Origin: Lachnoclostridium sp. UBA1175
GTDB lineage: Bacteria; Bacillota; Clostridia; Lachnospirales; Lachnospiraceae
Direction of reading: 5' to 3'
DNA: 45,593 nucleotides
Assembly (NCBI GenBank): GCA_002311665.1
Contig: DBYX01000005.1
Coordinates: 140,059 to 185,651 of the forward strand
Of this stretch, positions 16,924-25,963 are shown piece by piece; position 1 is the first letter of the stretch; each line of letters opens with the position of its first letter. A model generated the notes under the pieces. The model ran no database searches. It was not told where the DNA came from and saw only the letters and a list, made by a program, of their open reading frames with translations. The translations under genes were made by a program, and so were the position numbers.

Positions 16924-19900
16924 ATGTTTTGCCCGCGCTGTGGTAATGAAATAAAAGACGAAAGCATAGATATTTGTCCTAATTGCGGAAGCGAAGTCGG
17001 AACGGTGCGTATGGTATTCACTTCATCCGCGAGTAAGCAGGCACAGGAGATAGATCTGGAAGCTACGGCTCTTCAGCCGGAGCCGACTGAACCAAGTGAA
17101 ACGAGCATCCCGGCAGCAGTTTCGCAACCGAAAGCAGAGTTCGATGAGGTTATGGATTCCGTGTGGCCGGACTGGAAGCTTGAGAAGAAGGAGATCGGCC
17201 GCGGATCTTATGGTACCGTTTATCGCGCTGTACGCGAGGATTTCGGAATAAAGACATATTCAGCGATCAAGGTAATTACGGTTCCTGCTAATGAAACTGA
17301 ATGGGAAACCTTGAGGTCGGAAGGAATTGATGAAGAAAGAGCACGAAACTATTATCTGAACATCGTGCGTGAATTTACTGATGAGATTCGAATGCTCCAA
17401 TCCCTGAAAAGTGCGAAAAATGTTGTTGCAATCGAGGACTTTAAGATTGTTGAGAGAACTGATCGCGTTGGTTGGGATATCAATATTCGGATGGAGTTGC
17501 TGACTCCGTTGAACGCATATATCGGTGATCGCAACCTGTCAGAGCAGGAAGTTGTTAAACTGGGATGTGATATTTGTGAGGCACTCGAAACTTGTGAAAA
17601 AAAGAATATCATTCATCGAGATATCAAACCGGAAAATATCTTTGTGAATGAGTTCGGTGATTTTAAATTGGGTGATTTCGGTGTGGCTCGGAAGCTCGAG
17701 CAAACCGTAGTGGCGTCGTATAAGGGTTCACCGAATTATATGGCACCGGAAGTGATCAATGGGGATGAATATGATCCCAGAGTTGATATTTACTCGCTTG
17801 GTATTGTCTTGTATCGATTCCTGAACAGGAAAAAACTACCCTTCATCGATAGCGACAAGACAGAATTGACCCCTTCGGAGAGGGAATTTGCTTGGAAGAA
17901 ACGAATAAAAGGGGAGCCCTTTCCTAAACCGATTGATGCTTCAGACGCAGTAAGTGCAGTTGTGTTGAAAGCTTGTGCTTATAGGGCAAACAATCGGTTT
18001 GCAACGGCGAAGGATTTTCATGAAGCGTTGTTGGAAGCAAGCAAGAAGGGAATTGTTCCCATCGCTAAAAGCAATATACAGTGGTGGAAGAATAGACTTT
18101 TTCTCTGCGCAATAGGATTGATTTTATGCGGAATTATCGTAGGAGGTGTTCTTCTTGCTGGAAAGAACAGCAAAAAGAATAAAACAACGGGGACACCAAC
18201 AGATCTTCCGACAGAGACACCGACAAGTACTCCTACTATAGAGCTTGCAATTGCTCCCACAGTGGAGCCAACGCCAACAATGGAGCCGCCGGTAACTCCT
18301 ACCGTGGAACCGACGATACCTCCTACCATGGAACCAACAATAACACCAATGATTGAGTCAACAGTGACTCCTGATATACAACCGAATGAAGAAATTGTTA
18401 TGCCGGATATTGCGGTGGGGACGCCGATAGATGAGGCTAAGAAGATTATTTCGGATGCCGGCTTGAAATATGATGTTTCTATGGCGTATGACACACAAGT
18501 TGCATATGGTTGTCTGATAAAAACATCACCGGAAAGAGGAACTATTGTTAAAGACGAAGATGTCATTGTACTGTATGTGTCAAGCGGAAAGGAAATGGTC
18601 GAAGTTCCGGATGTTGTTATGAAGACACAGAAGGAAGCTAATGGTGAACTGACGGACAAAGGTTTTTCTGTAAAATTTTCCGACAAAGTTTACAGCGATG
18701 ATGTTCCGAAGGGATATGTAGTATCACAGGATCCAAAAGCCGGCGTCAGTCTGGAAAAGGGAACGGAAATAGTACTAACAATAAGCAACGGAAAGAAAAC
18801 AATTAATGTAATGTTAGATGTTAATGGTGGCAATGATCTTCCCAGTGCTGATTGTGTGATTGAAGTTTATAATGGTGAGAAGTATGGGACACTTCCTACG
18901 CCGACGAGAGACGGGTATCTATTTATAGGGTGGTACACTGCGAAATCGGGAGGTGTAGAAATCACTTCAAACACGACGGTTACGGTTAACGTAGATGTGA
19001 CGATATATGCACATTGGGAAAAGGTAGTAGTGACAGTAACACCAATTCCCAAAGTCAAGATTACCTATGACCCAAATGGAGGAACGGGCGAACCGGCATC
19101 TCAAAAGGTGACGAAGGGAGAGTCGTTTAGAGTATCAAGTGAAGAACCAAAGAAGACAGGATATTCTTTTGTCAACTGGAAGGGATCTGATGGAAAAGAC
19201 TATGCCGTAGGTAAGCAATATACAATTACAAGTGATGTCACCTTGAAAGCGGTATGGAAGGCTAAGAAGTATACGGTTTCGTACGATGTTAATGGTGGCA
19301 CCGGTGATTTTTCTCAAAAGACGGTTTCGTATGGAGATAAAATCAGCGTAAGTACTCCCAAGAAGAATGGCAGCACGTTCGTTTACTGGAAGGGGTCTGA
19401 CGGTAATGAATACTATTCCGGCAAGTCATACACTATAACACAGAGCATAACTCTTAAGGCTGTTTGGAAAGAAAACGAATGGACTGAGTGGGATACCAGT
19501 ACATCGTTAATGAATAACCCGGAATATGAGTATAAGACAGCGACTCAATACCAATACAGAACAAAAGAAAAGAAATCTTCCAGTAATTCTTCCGAAGATG
19601 GATGGACACCGGTTGGAAAAGAGGTTATCCCGGTTGGGGCTTGGAGCTCTTGGAAAAAAGGAAGTAAAGAGGCTTCTGATACTTTGGAGGTCAAAACAGC
19701 AGTTGTTTGGTCGTACTATTGCTTTAAATGCAGTCAGTGCGGTTACCATATGAATTGCCATTCAACTCCTTGTGAATCTTGCGGAGCATGGGTTACAGAG
19801 GCTACCTGGAAGCAGGTGTATTTTGATAAGAACTTTAATGAGATTAAGGAAACTAAAAGTACTTGGAACAATACGCTGAACACTTACGTTGTAAGAAAGG

Positions 19901-20127
19901 TCTACGTTGCGGACAATGGTGATATATACTATGCGCACACAGATGCGGAAACAGATCCGAATGCCTCTTGGGCTAAACATGGTGACGGATATTGTACCAG
20001 GGAGTTGAAAACGACGTATTATTACGAAAAATGGGGTGCGTATTCTACGTGGAGTTTTGATCGAAAAAGCTTGACGGAGGATATGGAAGAGAATCAAAGA
20101 GTTGTCTACAGTTACAGGAAAAAGTAA
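16924..20127 (+). CDS. Transmembrane Ser/Thr protein kinase 1 (zinc ribbon - kinase - TM - PASTA - InlB-type repeats)
   Basis: The ATG at 16924 is preferred because GGGGGTG (16911-16917) is a suitable SD and the protein then begins MFCPRCGNE, like kinase 2; a GTG at 16915 is an alternative. The protein has 1067 residues. N-terminal zinc ribbon (CPRC, CPNC), then a kinase with GRGSYG (92-97), Lys116, HRDIKPEN (Asp233, Asn238) and DFG (Asp251): all catalytic residues present. One membrane segment at about 392-415, a Thr/Pro-rich linker of about 70 residues, two PASTA-like domains (about 493-630), three InlB B-repeat/Flg_new-type repeats (about 628-849) and a Trp-rich end with clustered CxxC pairs (CFKCSQC, CESCG). 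The ectodomain probably senses the cell wall or an exported ligand. The gene is AT-rich compared with housekeeping neighbours. Confidence 0.9.
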   Translation: MFCPRCGNEIKDESIDICPNCGSEVGTVRMVFTSSASKQAQEIDLEATALQPEPTEPSETSIPAAVSQPKAEFDEVMDSVWPDWKLEKKEIGRGSYGTVYRAVREDFGIKTYSAIKVITVPANETEWETLRSEGIDEERARNYYLNIVREFTDEIRMLQSLKSAKNVVAIEDFKIVERTDRVGWDINIRMELLTPLNAYIGDRNLSEQEVVKLGCDICEALETCEKKNIIHRDIKPENIFVNEFGDFKLGDFGVARKLEQTVVASYKGSPNYMAPEVINGDEYDPRVDIYSLGIVLYRFLNRKKLPFIDSDKTELTPSEREFAWKKRIKGEPFPKPIDASDAVSAVVLKACAYRANNRFATAKDFHEALLEASKKGIVPIAKSNIQWWKNRLFLCAIGLILCGIIVGGVLLAGKNSKKNKTTGTPTDLPTETPTSTPTIELAIAPTVEPTPTMEPPVTPTVEPTIPPTMEPTITPMIESTVTPDIQPNEEIVMPDIAVGTPIDEAKKIISDAGLKYDVSMAYDTQVAYGCLIKTSPERGTIVKDEDVIVLYVSSGKEMVEVPDVVMKTQKEANGELTDKGFSVKFSDKVYSDDVPKGYVVSQDPKAGVSLEKGTEIVLTISNGKKTINVMLDVNGGNDLPSADCVIEVYNGEKYGTLPTPTRDGYLFIGWYTAKSGGVEITSNTTVTVNVDVTIYAHWEKVVVTVTPIPKVKITYDPNGGTGEPASQKVTKGESFRVSSEEPKKTGYSFVNWKGSDGKDYAVGKQYTITSDVTLKAVWKAKKYTVSYDVNGGTGDFSQKTVSYGDKISVSTPKKNGSTFVYWKGSDGNEYYSGKSYTITQSITLKAVWKENEWTEWDTSTSLMNNPEYEYKTATQYQYRTKEKKSSSNSSEDGWTPVGKEVIPVGAWSSWKKGSKEASDTLEVKTAVVWSYYCFKCSQCGYHMNCHSTPCESCGAWVTEATWKQVYFDKNFNEIKETKSTWNNTLNTYVVRKVYVADNGDIYYAHTDAETDPNASWAKHGDGYCTRELKTTYYYEKWGAYSTWSFDRKSLTEDMEENQRVVYSYRKK

Positions 20128-20165
20128 GCTGAATAAAACAACAGAGAAGAAAGGGAGTAGAAAGT

Positions 20166-23100
20166 ATGCGATGCCCAAGTTGTGGAAATGAGATTCAAGA
20201 CGAAAGAGCTATCACGTGTCCGATTTGCGGATTTCCGGTTGGAACCGTGAGAATGTTACATCCGGCTCCGAAAGCGAACAACATAGAAGGTAATGCTTCT
20301 AATCCGGTCATTCCGGTCCCGTCGAGTCCAAGCCCTATGGAATTAATGTCAGGTGACTCCATGGATCTTGTGGATTCTGTTTGGCCTGATTGGAAGTTGG
20401 AGAAGAAAGAAATCGGCCGCGGTTCTTATGGGGTCGTATATAAGGCAATCCACGAGGATAATGGTATTAGGAGTTACTCTGCGATCAAAGTGATCTCCAT
20501 CCCTGCTAACGAGTCAGAATTGGATTCGTTGCGATCGGAAGGATATGACCTCGAGGGAACACGAACGTACTATCAGAACATCGTACAGGAATTCAAGGAT
20601 GAGATCAGTATTCTGCAGTCAGTGAAAGGCGCGAGGAATATTGTCGGCATAGAGGACTTTAAAATCGTTGAGCGAACAGATCGCATCGGTTGGGATATCA
20701 ACATCCGAATGGAATTACTGACCCCGCTGAATGCCTATGTGGGCGATCGGGTGCTTACCGAAAAGGAAGTCGTCAAACTCGGGTGTGACATTTGTGAAGC
20801 ACTTGAGATCTGCGAGAGTAAAGGAATCCTTCACCGAGATATCAAACCGGAGAATGTCTTTGTTAATGAATTCGGTGACTTCAAATTGGGAGATTTCGGT
20901 ATTGCCAGGAAACTGGAGCATACGGTTGTCGCTTCGTACAAGGGATCGCCCAACTACATGGCACCGGAAGTGGTCAACGGAGATGAATATGACTCCCGCG
21001 TCGACACTTATTCTTTGGGCCTGATGCTGTATCGTTGTTTGAACAAAAACAAACTTCCCTTCTTGGACACTTCAAAGAAGATTCCGACACCGGCAGAACG
21101 TGAGACGGCTTGGAAACGCAGGATGAAAGGTGAGACTTTCCCGAAGCCGTGTGATGCTTCGGAGAGTATTGCCAGTGTTCTTCTGAAGGCGTGCGCATTT
21201 AAGCCGGAGGATCGGTTTAAAACCGCGAAAGAATTCCATGAAGCCTTGATGAACGCAAGTGATAAGGGAATTGTGGTACCGCTCAAGACGGGCAAATGGT
21301 GGCAGAATAAAGCTCTTATTGTGGGGTTGGCAGTGTTGCTTTGCGGCTTAATTGCAGGAGGGGTATTCCTGCTCACCAGAAACAATAAGACACCGGACAA
21401 GCCCGCAGACCCGACACCTACCATGACATCGGCACCGAGTCCTACCCCGACAACCGCAGTTCTTATTGTTCCGAACATCCCTAAGGGTACGGAACTTGAA
21501 GCTGCCAAGAAGATGCTGAGTGATGTCGGTTTAAGTTCCGATGTCACGATGGAGCGTGATGCGGAAGTAGCCGTGGGTGGTGTGATCAGAACCGATCCTG
21601 TCGGCGGAACAACGGTCAGGAGCGAGGATACGGTCCTTCTGTATGTTTCCATCGGCAAAGACGGAGAATTGGTTGAAGTTCCGGATGTGGTCGGCAAGAC
21701 GCAGGCGGAAGCGGAAGCGCAACTGAAGGACAAGGGATTTGTAATCAACTACGGAGAACCGGAAGCTGATGATAACATCCCCAAAGGGAACATCGTATCA
21801 CAGTCACTGACGGCAGGCACTTCGCAGGAGAAGGGTGCAGCTATCACGTTGGCTATTTGCTCCGGGACGAAGGAGTATAAAGTTGTTTTGGAGGCTAACG
21901 GAGGTGCGTTGCCTCAGGGAACGCCCAAGACATTGCCTGTGCATTACAATGAAAAATACGGTCCTTTGCCAGAACCGACAAGGGAAGGATATACCTTTGT
22001 AAACTGGACAAGCGAGGAGGATCCGAATACAGGTAAGGTTATTACGGAAGACTCTGTAGTTGAACTGAAGAAAAGCCACCGGATATATGCGCAGTGGAAG
22101 GTGAACCAGTATGAGATCACCTTGGATCCTGCGTGTAATGATGCAGTGCTTTCTACAAAGAAAGTGACTGTTACTTACGGGGAAGGGACATACAATGATG
22201 TGCTTCCGAGACCTACCCGTGAAGGATATATATTCACCGGCTGGTTTGGGGAGGACGGTAAAAAAGTGCCTTTCGAATCCAATGTGTTATTAACGAAGAA
22301 TACAACGTTAACTGCTCATTGGAAACTTCCAGAAGCAACACCGACGAACACGCCGACGCCGACCAACACGCCTGTGCCGACGAAAGTACCGCCGACACCG
22401 ACGCCGAGCAATACACCGGTACCCACGCAGGTACCGACATATGATGTGACATACGACACTAACGGTGGTAAAGGCGGACCCGGTACACAGACAAAGACTT
22501 ACGGAAGAACTCTTTCTATCAGTTCTACAAAACCGACTAAGGACGGGTATACATTCCAGGGATGGGCCAAGAAGAGCGATCCGGACAATGTGAAGTATCA
22601 GCCCGGCGATTCTTACACATCCAATGAGAAACTTTCGTTGATTGCTGTTTGGAAGGCCAATACATATACGGTGTCGTATGATGTGAACGGCGGAAAAGGC
22701 GGTCCCGGAAGTCAGACGAAGACTTATGGGAAGACACTTACGCTGAGTACGACTAAACCATCAAAAGACGGATACACATTCCAGGGATGGGCCAAGAAGA
22801 GTGATCCGAACAATGTGAAATATCAGCCGGGCGATTCTTACACATCTAATGAGCCTCTTTCGTTGATCGCGGTATGGAAAGCAGGCACATTTACAGTGTC
22901 ATATGATGCAAATGGTGGTAGCGGTGCCCCCGGCAATCAGACAAAGACATATGGGCAGACACTTTATCTGAGTTCCACAAAGCCCTACAAGGACGGACAT
23001 ACTTTCCGTGGATGGGCTAAAAAGAGCGATGCAAGTAATGTGAAATATCAGCCGGGGGACTCCTACACATCCAATGAGAATCTCTCGTTGATTGCTGTCT

Positions 23101-23921
23101 GGATAGCAGATACTTACACGGTCAAGTATGATGCGAACGGTGGTAAAGGAGCTCCCGCTGAACAAACGAAAACGTATGGAGTTTCCCTGACCCTTTCGTC
23201 GACAGTTCCTACCAAAGATTACTGTAATTTTGTGGGCTGGGCAACATCTGTAGGCGGTTCGGTTGTATACCAGAATGGTTCAGTATACACGGGCAATGGG
23301 CCGCTGCAGTTATATGCGGTATGGCAGGATAAACCTCTTTCAGATTGGGTAGAGGAATCGAAAATGCCGAGTGACGCCAAGCCTGTTAACGAAAAGTGGA
23401 AATATACTAAGACAACTTGGACAACCAAGAGCGGAACATATATGTGGGCTGATTTTTCTAAGGCAACAGGATTCAGTACGAACAGCTCATATTATACGAA
23501 ATACAACAGATCGGCGATGCAGGCCGTAAACACTGCCGATCGGATTGTGGAGGTTTCTGCTTCGCAGGAAAAAGGTCCGTACATTTATTTCCACTGGTGT
23601 GAAGGCAAAGACGGTACAGGCGGTCCTTATGACCGATATATAAAGCCTTGGTATACAGATAGATTCTGGAAGTTCTGTGTGTTTGAAACACAGGAGTGGA
23701 AGCAGGTTACACAGTTCTGGGATAATGACTGGCAAGGAAACGGTGTACGCTGGAACAATGCGGGTGCATGCCAGAGCTGTAATAACTGGTATGTTGTTAA
23801 AGTTTGGACTCAGACATATACAGAGAAAAACAGAAAGGTTGAGACCGGTGAGACGACAACCAAACCGTCCGGAAGCGAGTATTCCAATGTTCAAAGATAC
23901 GTACAATACCGGGCGAAATGA
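20166..23921 (+). CDS. Transmembrane Ser/Thr protein kinase 2 (zinc ribbon - kinase - TM - PASTA - InlB-type repeats)
   Basis: Paralogue of kinase 1, 38 bases downstream, with AAGGGAG before its ATG; 1251 residues. Zinc ribbon MRCPSCGNE/CPICG, then a kinase with GRGSYG, Lys108, HRDIKPEN (Asp225, Asn230) and DFG (Asp243), all intact. One membrane segment at about 382-403, a short Thr/Pro linker, two PASTA-like domains (about 434-568), two InlB-type repeats, a second Thr/Pro linker, four more repeats of 75 residues, and a C-terminal Trp/Cys-rich domain (about 1057-1251). The N-terminal 370 residues closely match kinase 1, whereas the far C-terminus matches the next lipoprotein. The product probably phosphorylates FHA partners in the cluster, such as the protein at 25037 or EssC; this is inferred. 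Confidence 0.9.
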   Translation: MRCPSCGNEIQDERAITCPICGFPVGTVRMLHPAPKANNIEGNASNPVIPVPSSPSPMELMSGDSMDLVDSVWPDWKLEKKEIGRGSYGVVYKAIHEDNGIRSYSAIKVISIPANESELDSLRSEGYDLEGTRTYYQNIVQEFKDEISILQSVKGARNIVGIEDFKIVERTDRIGWDINIRMELLTPLNAYVGDRVLTEKEVVKLGCDICEALEICESKGILHRDIKPENVFVNEFGDFKLGDFGIARKLEHTVVASYKGSPNYMAPEVVNGDEYDSRVDTYSLGLMLYRCLNKNKLPFLDTSKKIPTPAERETAWKRRMKGETFPKPCDASESIASVLLKACAFKPEDRFKTAKEFHEALMNASDKGIVVPLKTGKWWQNKALIVGLAVLLCGLIAGGVFLLTRNNKTPDKPADPTPTMTSAPSPTPTTAVLIVPNIPKGTELEAAKKMLSDVGLSSDVTMERDAEVAVGGVIRTDPVGGTTVRSEDTVLLYVSIGKDGELVEVPDVVGKTQAEAEAQLKDKGFVINYGEPEADDNIPKGNIVSQSLTAGTSQEKGAAITLAICSGTKEYKVVLEANGGALPQGTPKTLPVHYNEKYGPLPEPTREGYTFVNWTSEEDPNTGKVITEDSVVELKKSHRIYAQWKVNQYEITLDPACNDAVLSTKKVTVTYGEGTYNDVLPRPTREGYIFTGWFGEDGKKVPFESNVLLTKNTTLTAHWKLPEATPTNTPTPTNTPVPTKVPPTPTPSNTPVPTQVPTYDVTYDTNGGKGGPGTQTKTYGRTLSISSTKPTKDGYTFQGWAKKSDPDNVKYQPGDSYTSNEKLSLIAVWKANTYTVSYDVNGGKGGPGSQTKTYGKTLTLSTTKPSKDGYTFQGWAKKSDPNNVKYQPGDSYTSNEPLSLIAVWKAGTFTVSYDANGGSGAPGNQTKTYGQTLYLSSTKPYKDGHTFRGWAKKSDASNVKYQPGDSYTSNENLSLIAVWIADTYTVKYDANGGKGAPAEQTKTYGVSLTLSSTVPTKDYCNFVGWATSVGGSVVYQNGSVYTGNGPLQLYAVWQDKPLSDWVEESKMPSDAKPVNEKWKYTKTTWTTKSGTYMWADFSKATGFSTNSSYYTKYNRSAMQAVNTADRIVEVSASQEKGPYIYFHWCEGKDGTGGPYDRYIKPWYTDRFWKFCVFETQEWKQVTQFWDNDWQGNGVRWNNAGACQSCNNWYVVKVWTQTYTEKNRKVETGETTTKPSGSEYSNVQRYVQYRAK
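22438..23330 (+). repeat. Four tandem 225-bp repeats coding for InlB-type modules in kinase 2
   Basis: Units of 75 codons recur with a 225-base period; the GGATGGGC-containing segment recurs at about 22559, 22784 and 23009. The first three units are very alike at DNA level (TFQGWAKKSDP..NVKYQPGDSYTSNE) and the fourth has diverged. Such repeats can expand or contract by recombination. Confidence 0.8.
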
Positions 23922-23941
23922 TGATCAATGAGGAAGGATAT

Positions 23942-24994
23942 ATGATGAAAAAGGATATTCCTACAATAAAGACGTATGTTTTGATTGTTTTGGTAACTGT
24001 TCTGGCGATTGTCCTTGCAGGATGTGGCAGTAACCCGAAGGATGCTCCGAAAGAGGATGAAACGAATGTTACGAGCATACCGGAACCCACCAATACTCCG
24101 AAGCCTACCAATACTCCGACACCTACTAACGCTCCTGAGCCTACGAGTAGTCCGGTTCCGACTAATACTCCTGCGTCGACCCCGGCAATTGTTTATACGA
24201 TTTCGTACGACGCACAAGGCGGCATCGGAGCGCCACAGAATCAAGAAAAGATACAGGGAAAGGATATTGTCCTCAGTAGTATCCAGCCGACACGAGATGG
24301 CTTTTCCTTTTTAGGTTGGGCAAAATCTCCTGATTCTTCGTCAGTAGCATATGCTTCGGGCGATATTTACAGCGATGATGCTACTATTGTCTTGTATGCG
24401 GTATGGTCTGAAAAGCAGGTTTCGGATTGGGTTCTGACATCGGTAGTTCCGACAGGAGCTAAGATAGTCGATGAGAAGTGGGTTTATACCAAGACAACGT
24501 GGACGACTTCGGAAGGGACCTATGTATGGGCAGATTTTTCCAAAGCACCCGGCTTTGATAAGAGCAATGAGTTGTATACAAAGTATAATACTACTCCTAT
24601 GCAAGCAGTTGAGACGGAAAAACGTGTTGTAACGCTTTCGGAGCCGCAGGAAACATCATATATTTACTTCCATTGGTGTGAAGGCAAGTCCGATGAGGGT
24701 GGGCCGTATGACCGATTTATTCAGCCAAGTTTTTCAGATAGATTCTGCAAGTTCTGTGCATTTGAAACAAAGGAATGGAAAGAAATAGCGAAATTCTGGG
24801 ATGAAGACTGGCAGGGATATGGTGTTCGTTGGAATAATGCGGGAGCATGTTCCAGTTGTAATAACTGGTTTACTGTTACAGTTTATACGCAGACCTATAC
24901 TGAAAAGATAGGGAATGTAGAAAACGGAGAATCTGATACGGAAGTTTCCGGAGATGAGTACTCGTCTGTTCAGCGATTTGTGAAGTATCAATAA
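23942..24994 (+). CDS. Lipoprotein carrying the kinase-2 ectodomain module
   Basis: Probably anchored to the outer face of the membrane. The start at 23942 (or 23945) follows GAGGAAGGA; 350 residues. The signal peptide ends in a lipobox AIVLAGC with Cys28. A linker of PTNTP-like repeats (about 40-80) leads to one InlB-type repeat (about 82-157) and a C-terminal domain of about 190 residues that matches the end of kinase 2: TKTTWTT, YIYFHWCEGK, GGPYDRF/Y, W..DWQG.GVRWNNAGAC.SCNNW and YTQTYTEK. It starts only 20 bases after the kinase 2 stop. It may bind the same ligand as kinase 2, or be a ligand, co-receptor or decoy. No enzymatic motif was recognised. Confidence 0.85.
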   Translation: MMKKDIPTIKTYVLIVLVTVLAIVLAGCGSNPKDAPKEDETNVTSIPEPTNTPKPTNTPTPTNAPEPTSSPVPTNTPASTPAIVYTISYDAQGGIGAPQNQEKIQGKDIVLSSIQPTRDGFSFLGWAKSPDSSSVAYASGDIYSDDATIVLYAVWSEKQVSDWVLTSVVPTGAKIVDEKWVYTKTTWTTSEGTYVWADFSKAPGFDKSNELYTKYNTTPMQAVETEKRVVTLSEPQETSYIYFHWCEGKSDEGGPYDRFIQPSFSDRFCKFCAFETKEWKEIAKFWDEDWQGYGVRWNNAGACSSCNNWFTVTVYTQTYTEKIGNVENGESDTEVSGDEYSSVQRFVKYQ

Positions 24995-25036
24995 GAAACA
25001 TGCTAGTGAAAATACCCTAGATGCGGAGGACATTAA

Positions 25037-25963
25037 GTGAGTGTTTTAACAGATAACGGAATGCTTCAGGAAATCCCTTGCGAAGCAGATTTTACCTATG
25101 TGCTATCTGAGGAGGTTAATATACAGCCTACAGAGTATAAGGTGATGCAGGATCAGAATGTCAATTGCCTGGTTCGCTGTATGCGGATGAAGTACAATTG
25201 CCGTGATGCGCTGTTTTACTCTGTCGGTTTTATGAAACCTTTCATAAATGAGTTTCGCAGTGCGGACTCCGACAGAGCAACAGAGTTGATCATCGCCCTT
25301 TTGAAAAGTGTGGTGGATCTGAAAAATGTCGGCTTTCTGTCGTGTGTAAATATCGAGTGCTCATTGCAGAAGGTGTTCTGGGACGGACATGCCAATCGGG
25401 TTCGATTGGTATATCTTCCCATCAACCAGCATTTTTATCCTGACGAGGCAGCTTTTGAAAGTGCTTTGCGCGGGGCGCTGGTTCGTCAGATCGACGATCT
25501 CTCAGAGACAGGAAAACGCTTGACGGAAGTTCGCAATGACCTTGTAAATATGGCAATTTCGCTGGAGGAGGTCGTATGCAACGCACTCGGGGACGAAGAT
25601 GTCACACTGGACAGAGTTATCGTGAAAGACGACAAAGCGAAGCTGATGTTGTCTGCTACAGATCCCAGACCGGGTTCGACACAGGCATTTCTGCTGTCGG
25701 TTGACCGGGACGAGTATGTTATCGGCAGAAGCCCGCTGGCGGAAGGCGTTGTTCCTTTCAGTGTGTACATCGGAAGCAAGCACTGCAAGATCCTCCGAAA
25801 CGGCGATAATTTCCTCGTGGTCGATCTGGACAGCAAGAACGGAACGTATCTTAATGGTGCACAGCTTGCGCCGCAGCAGCCGTATGAGCTTCACAACGGA
25901 GATTGTCTGACACTCGCCAACACCGATTTTCAGGCAACCATCCTTAAAGGAGGCGCACAATGA
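25037..25963 (+). CDS. FHA-domain protein (N-terminal DUF6382-like region)
   Basis: FHA domains bind phosphothreonine, so this is the natural reader of the cluster's kinases. The GTG start at 25037 is chosen from GGAGG at 25024-25028; 308 residues. The first 200 residues are a soluble region resembling the DUF6382 type often placed before FHA domains (assignment from memory). The FHA domain occupies about 215-300, with EYVIGRSP, the binding-site IGSKHCKI and DLDSKNGTYLNG; the key Arg, Ser, His and Asn are visible. No membrane segment. Its stop overlaps the next start by 4 bases (ATGA), implying translational coupling to the ATPase. It may recruit a phosphorylated partner to EssC. Confidence 0.88.
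   Translation: MSVLTDNGMLQEIPCEADFTYVLSEEVNIQPTEYKVMQDQNVNCLVRCMRMKYNCRDALFYSVGFMKPFINEFRSADSDRATELIIALLKSVVDLKNVGFLSCVNIECSLQKVFWDGHANRVRLVYLPINQHFYPDEAAFESALRGALVRQIDDLSETGKRLTEVRNDLVNMAISLEEVVCNALGDEDVTLDRVIVKDDKAKLMLSATDPRPGSTQAFLLSVDRDEYVIGRSPLAEGVVPFSVYIGSKHCKILRNGDNFLVVDLDSKNGTYLNGAQLAPQQPYELHNGDCLTLANTDFQATILKGGAQ

Noticed and set aside
22324..23330. Possible CRISPR-like array
   Set aside because: The repeats are in-frame protein repeats with no unique spacers.
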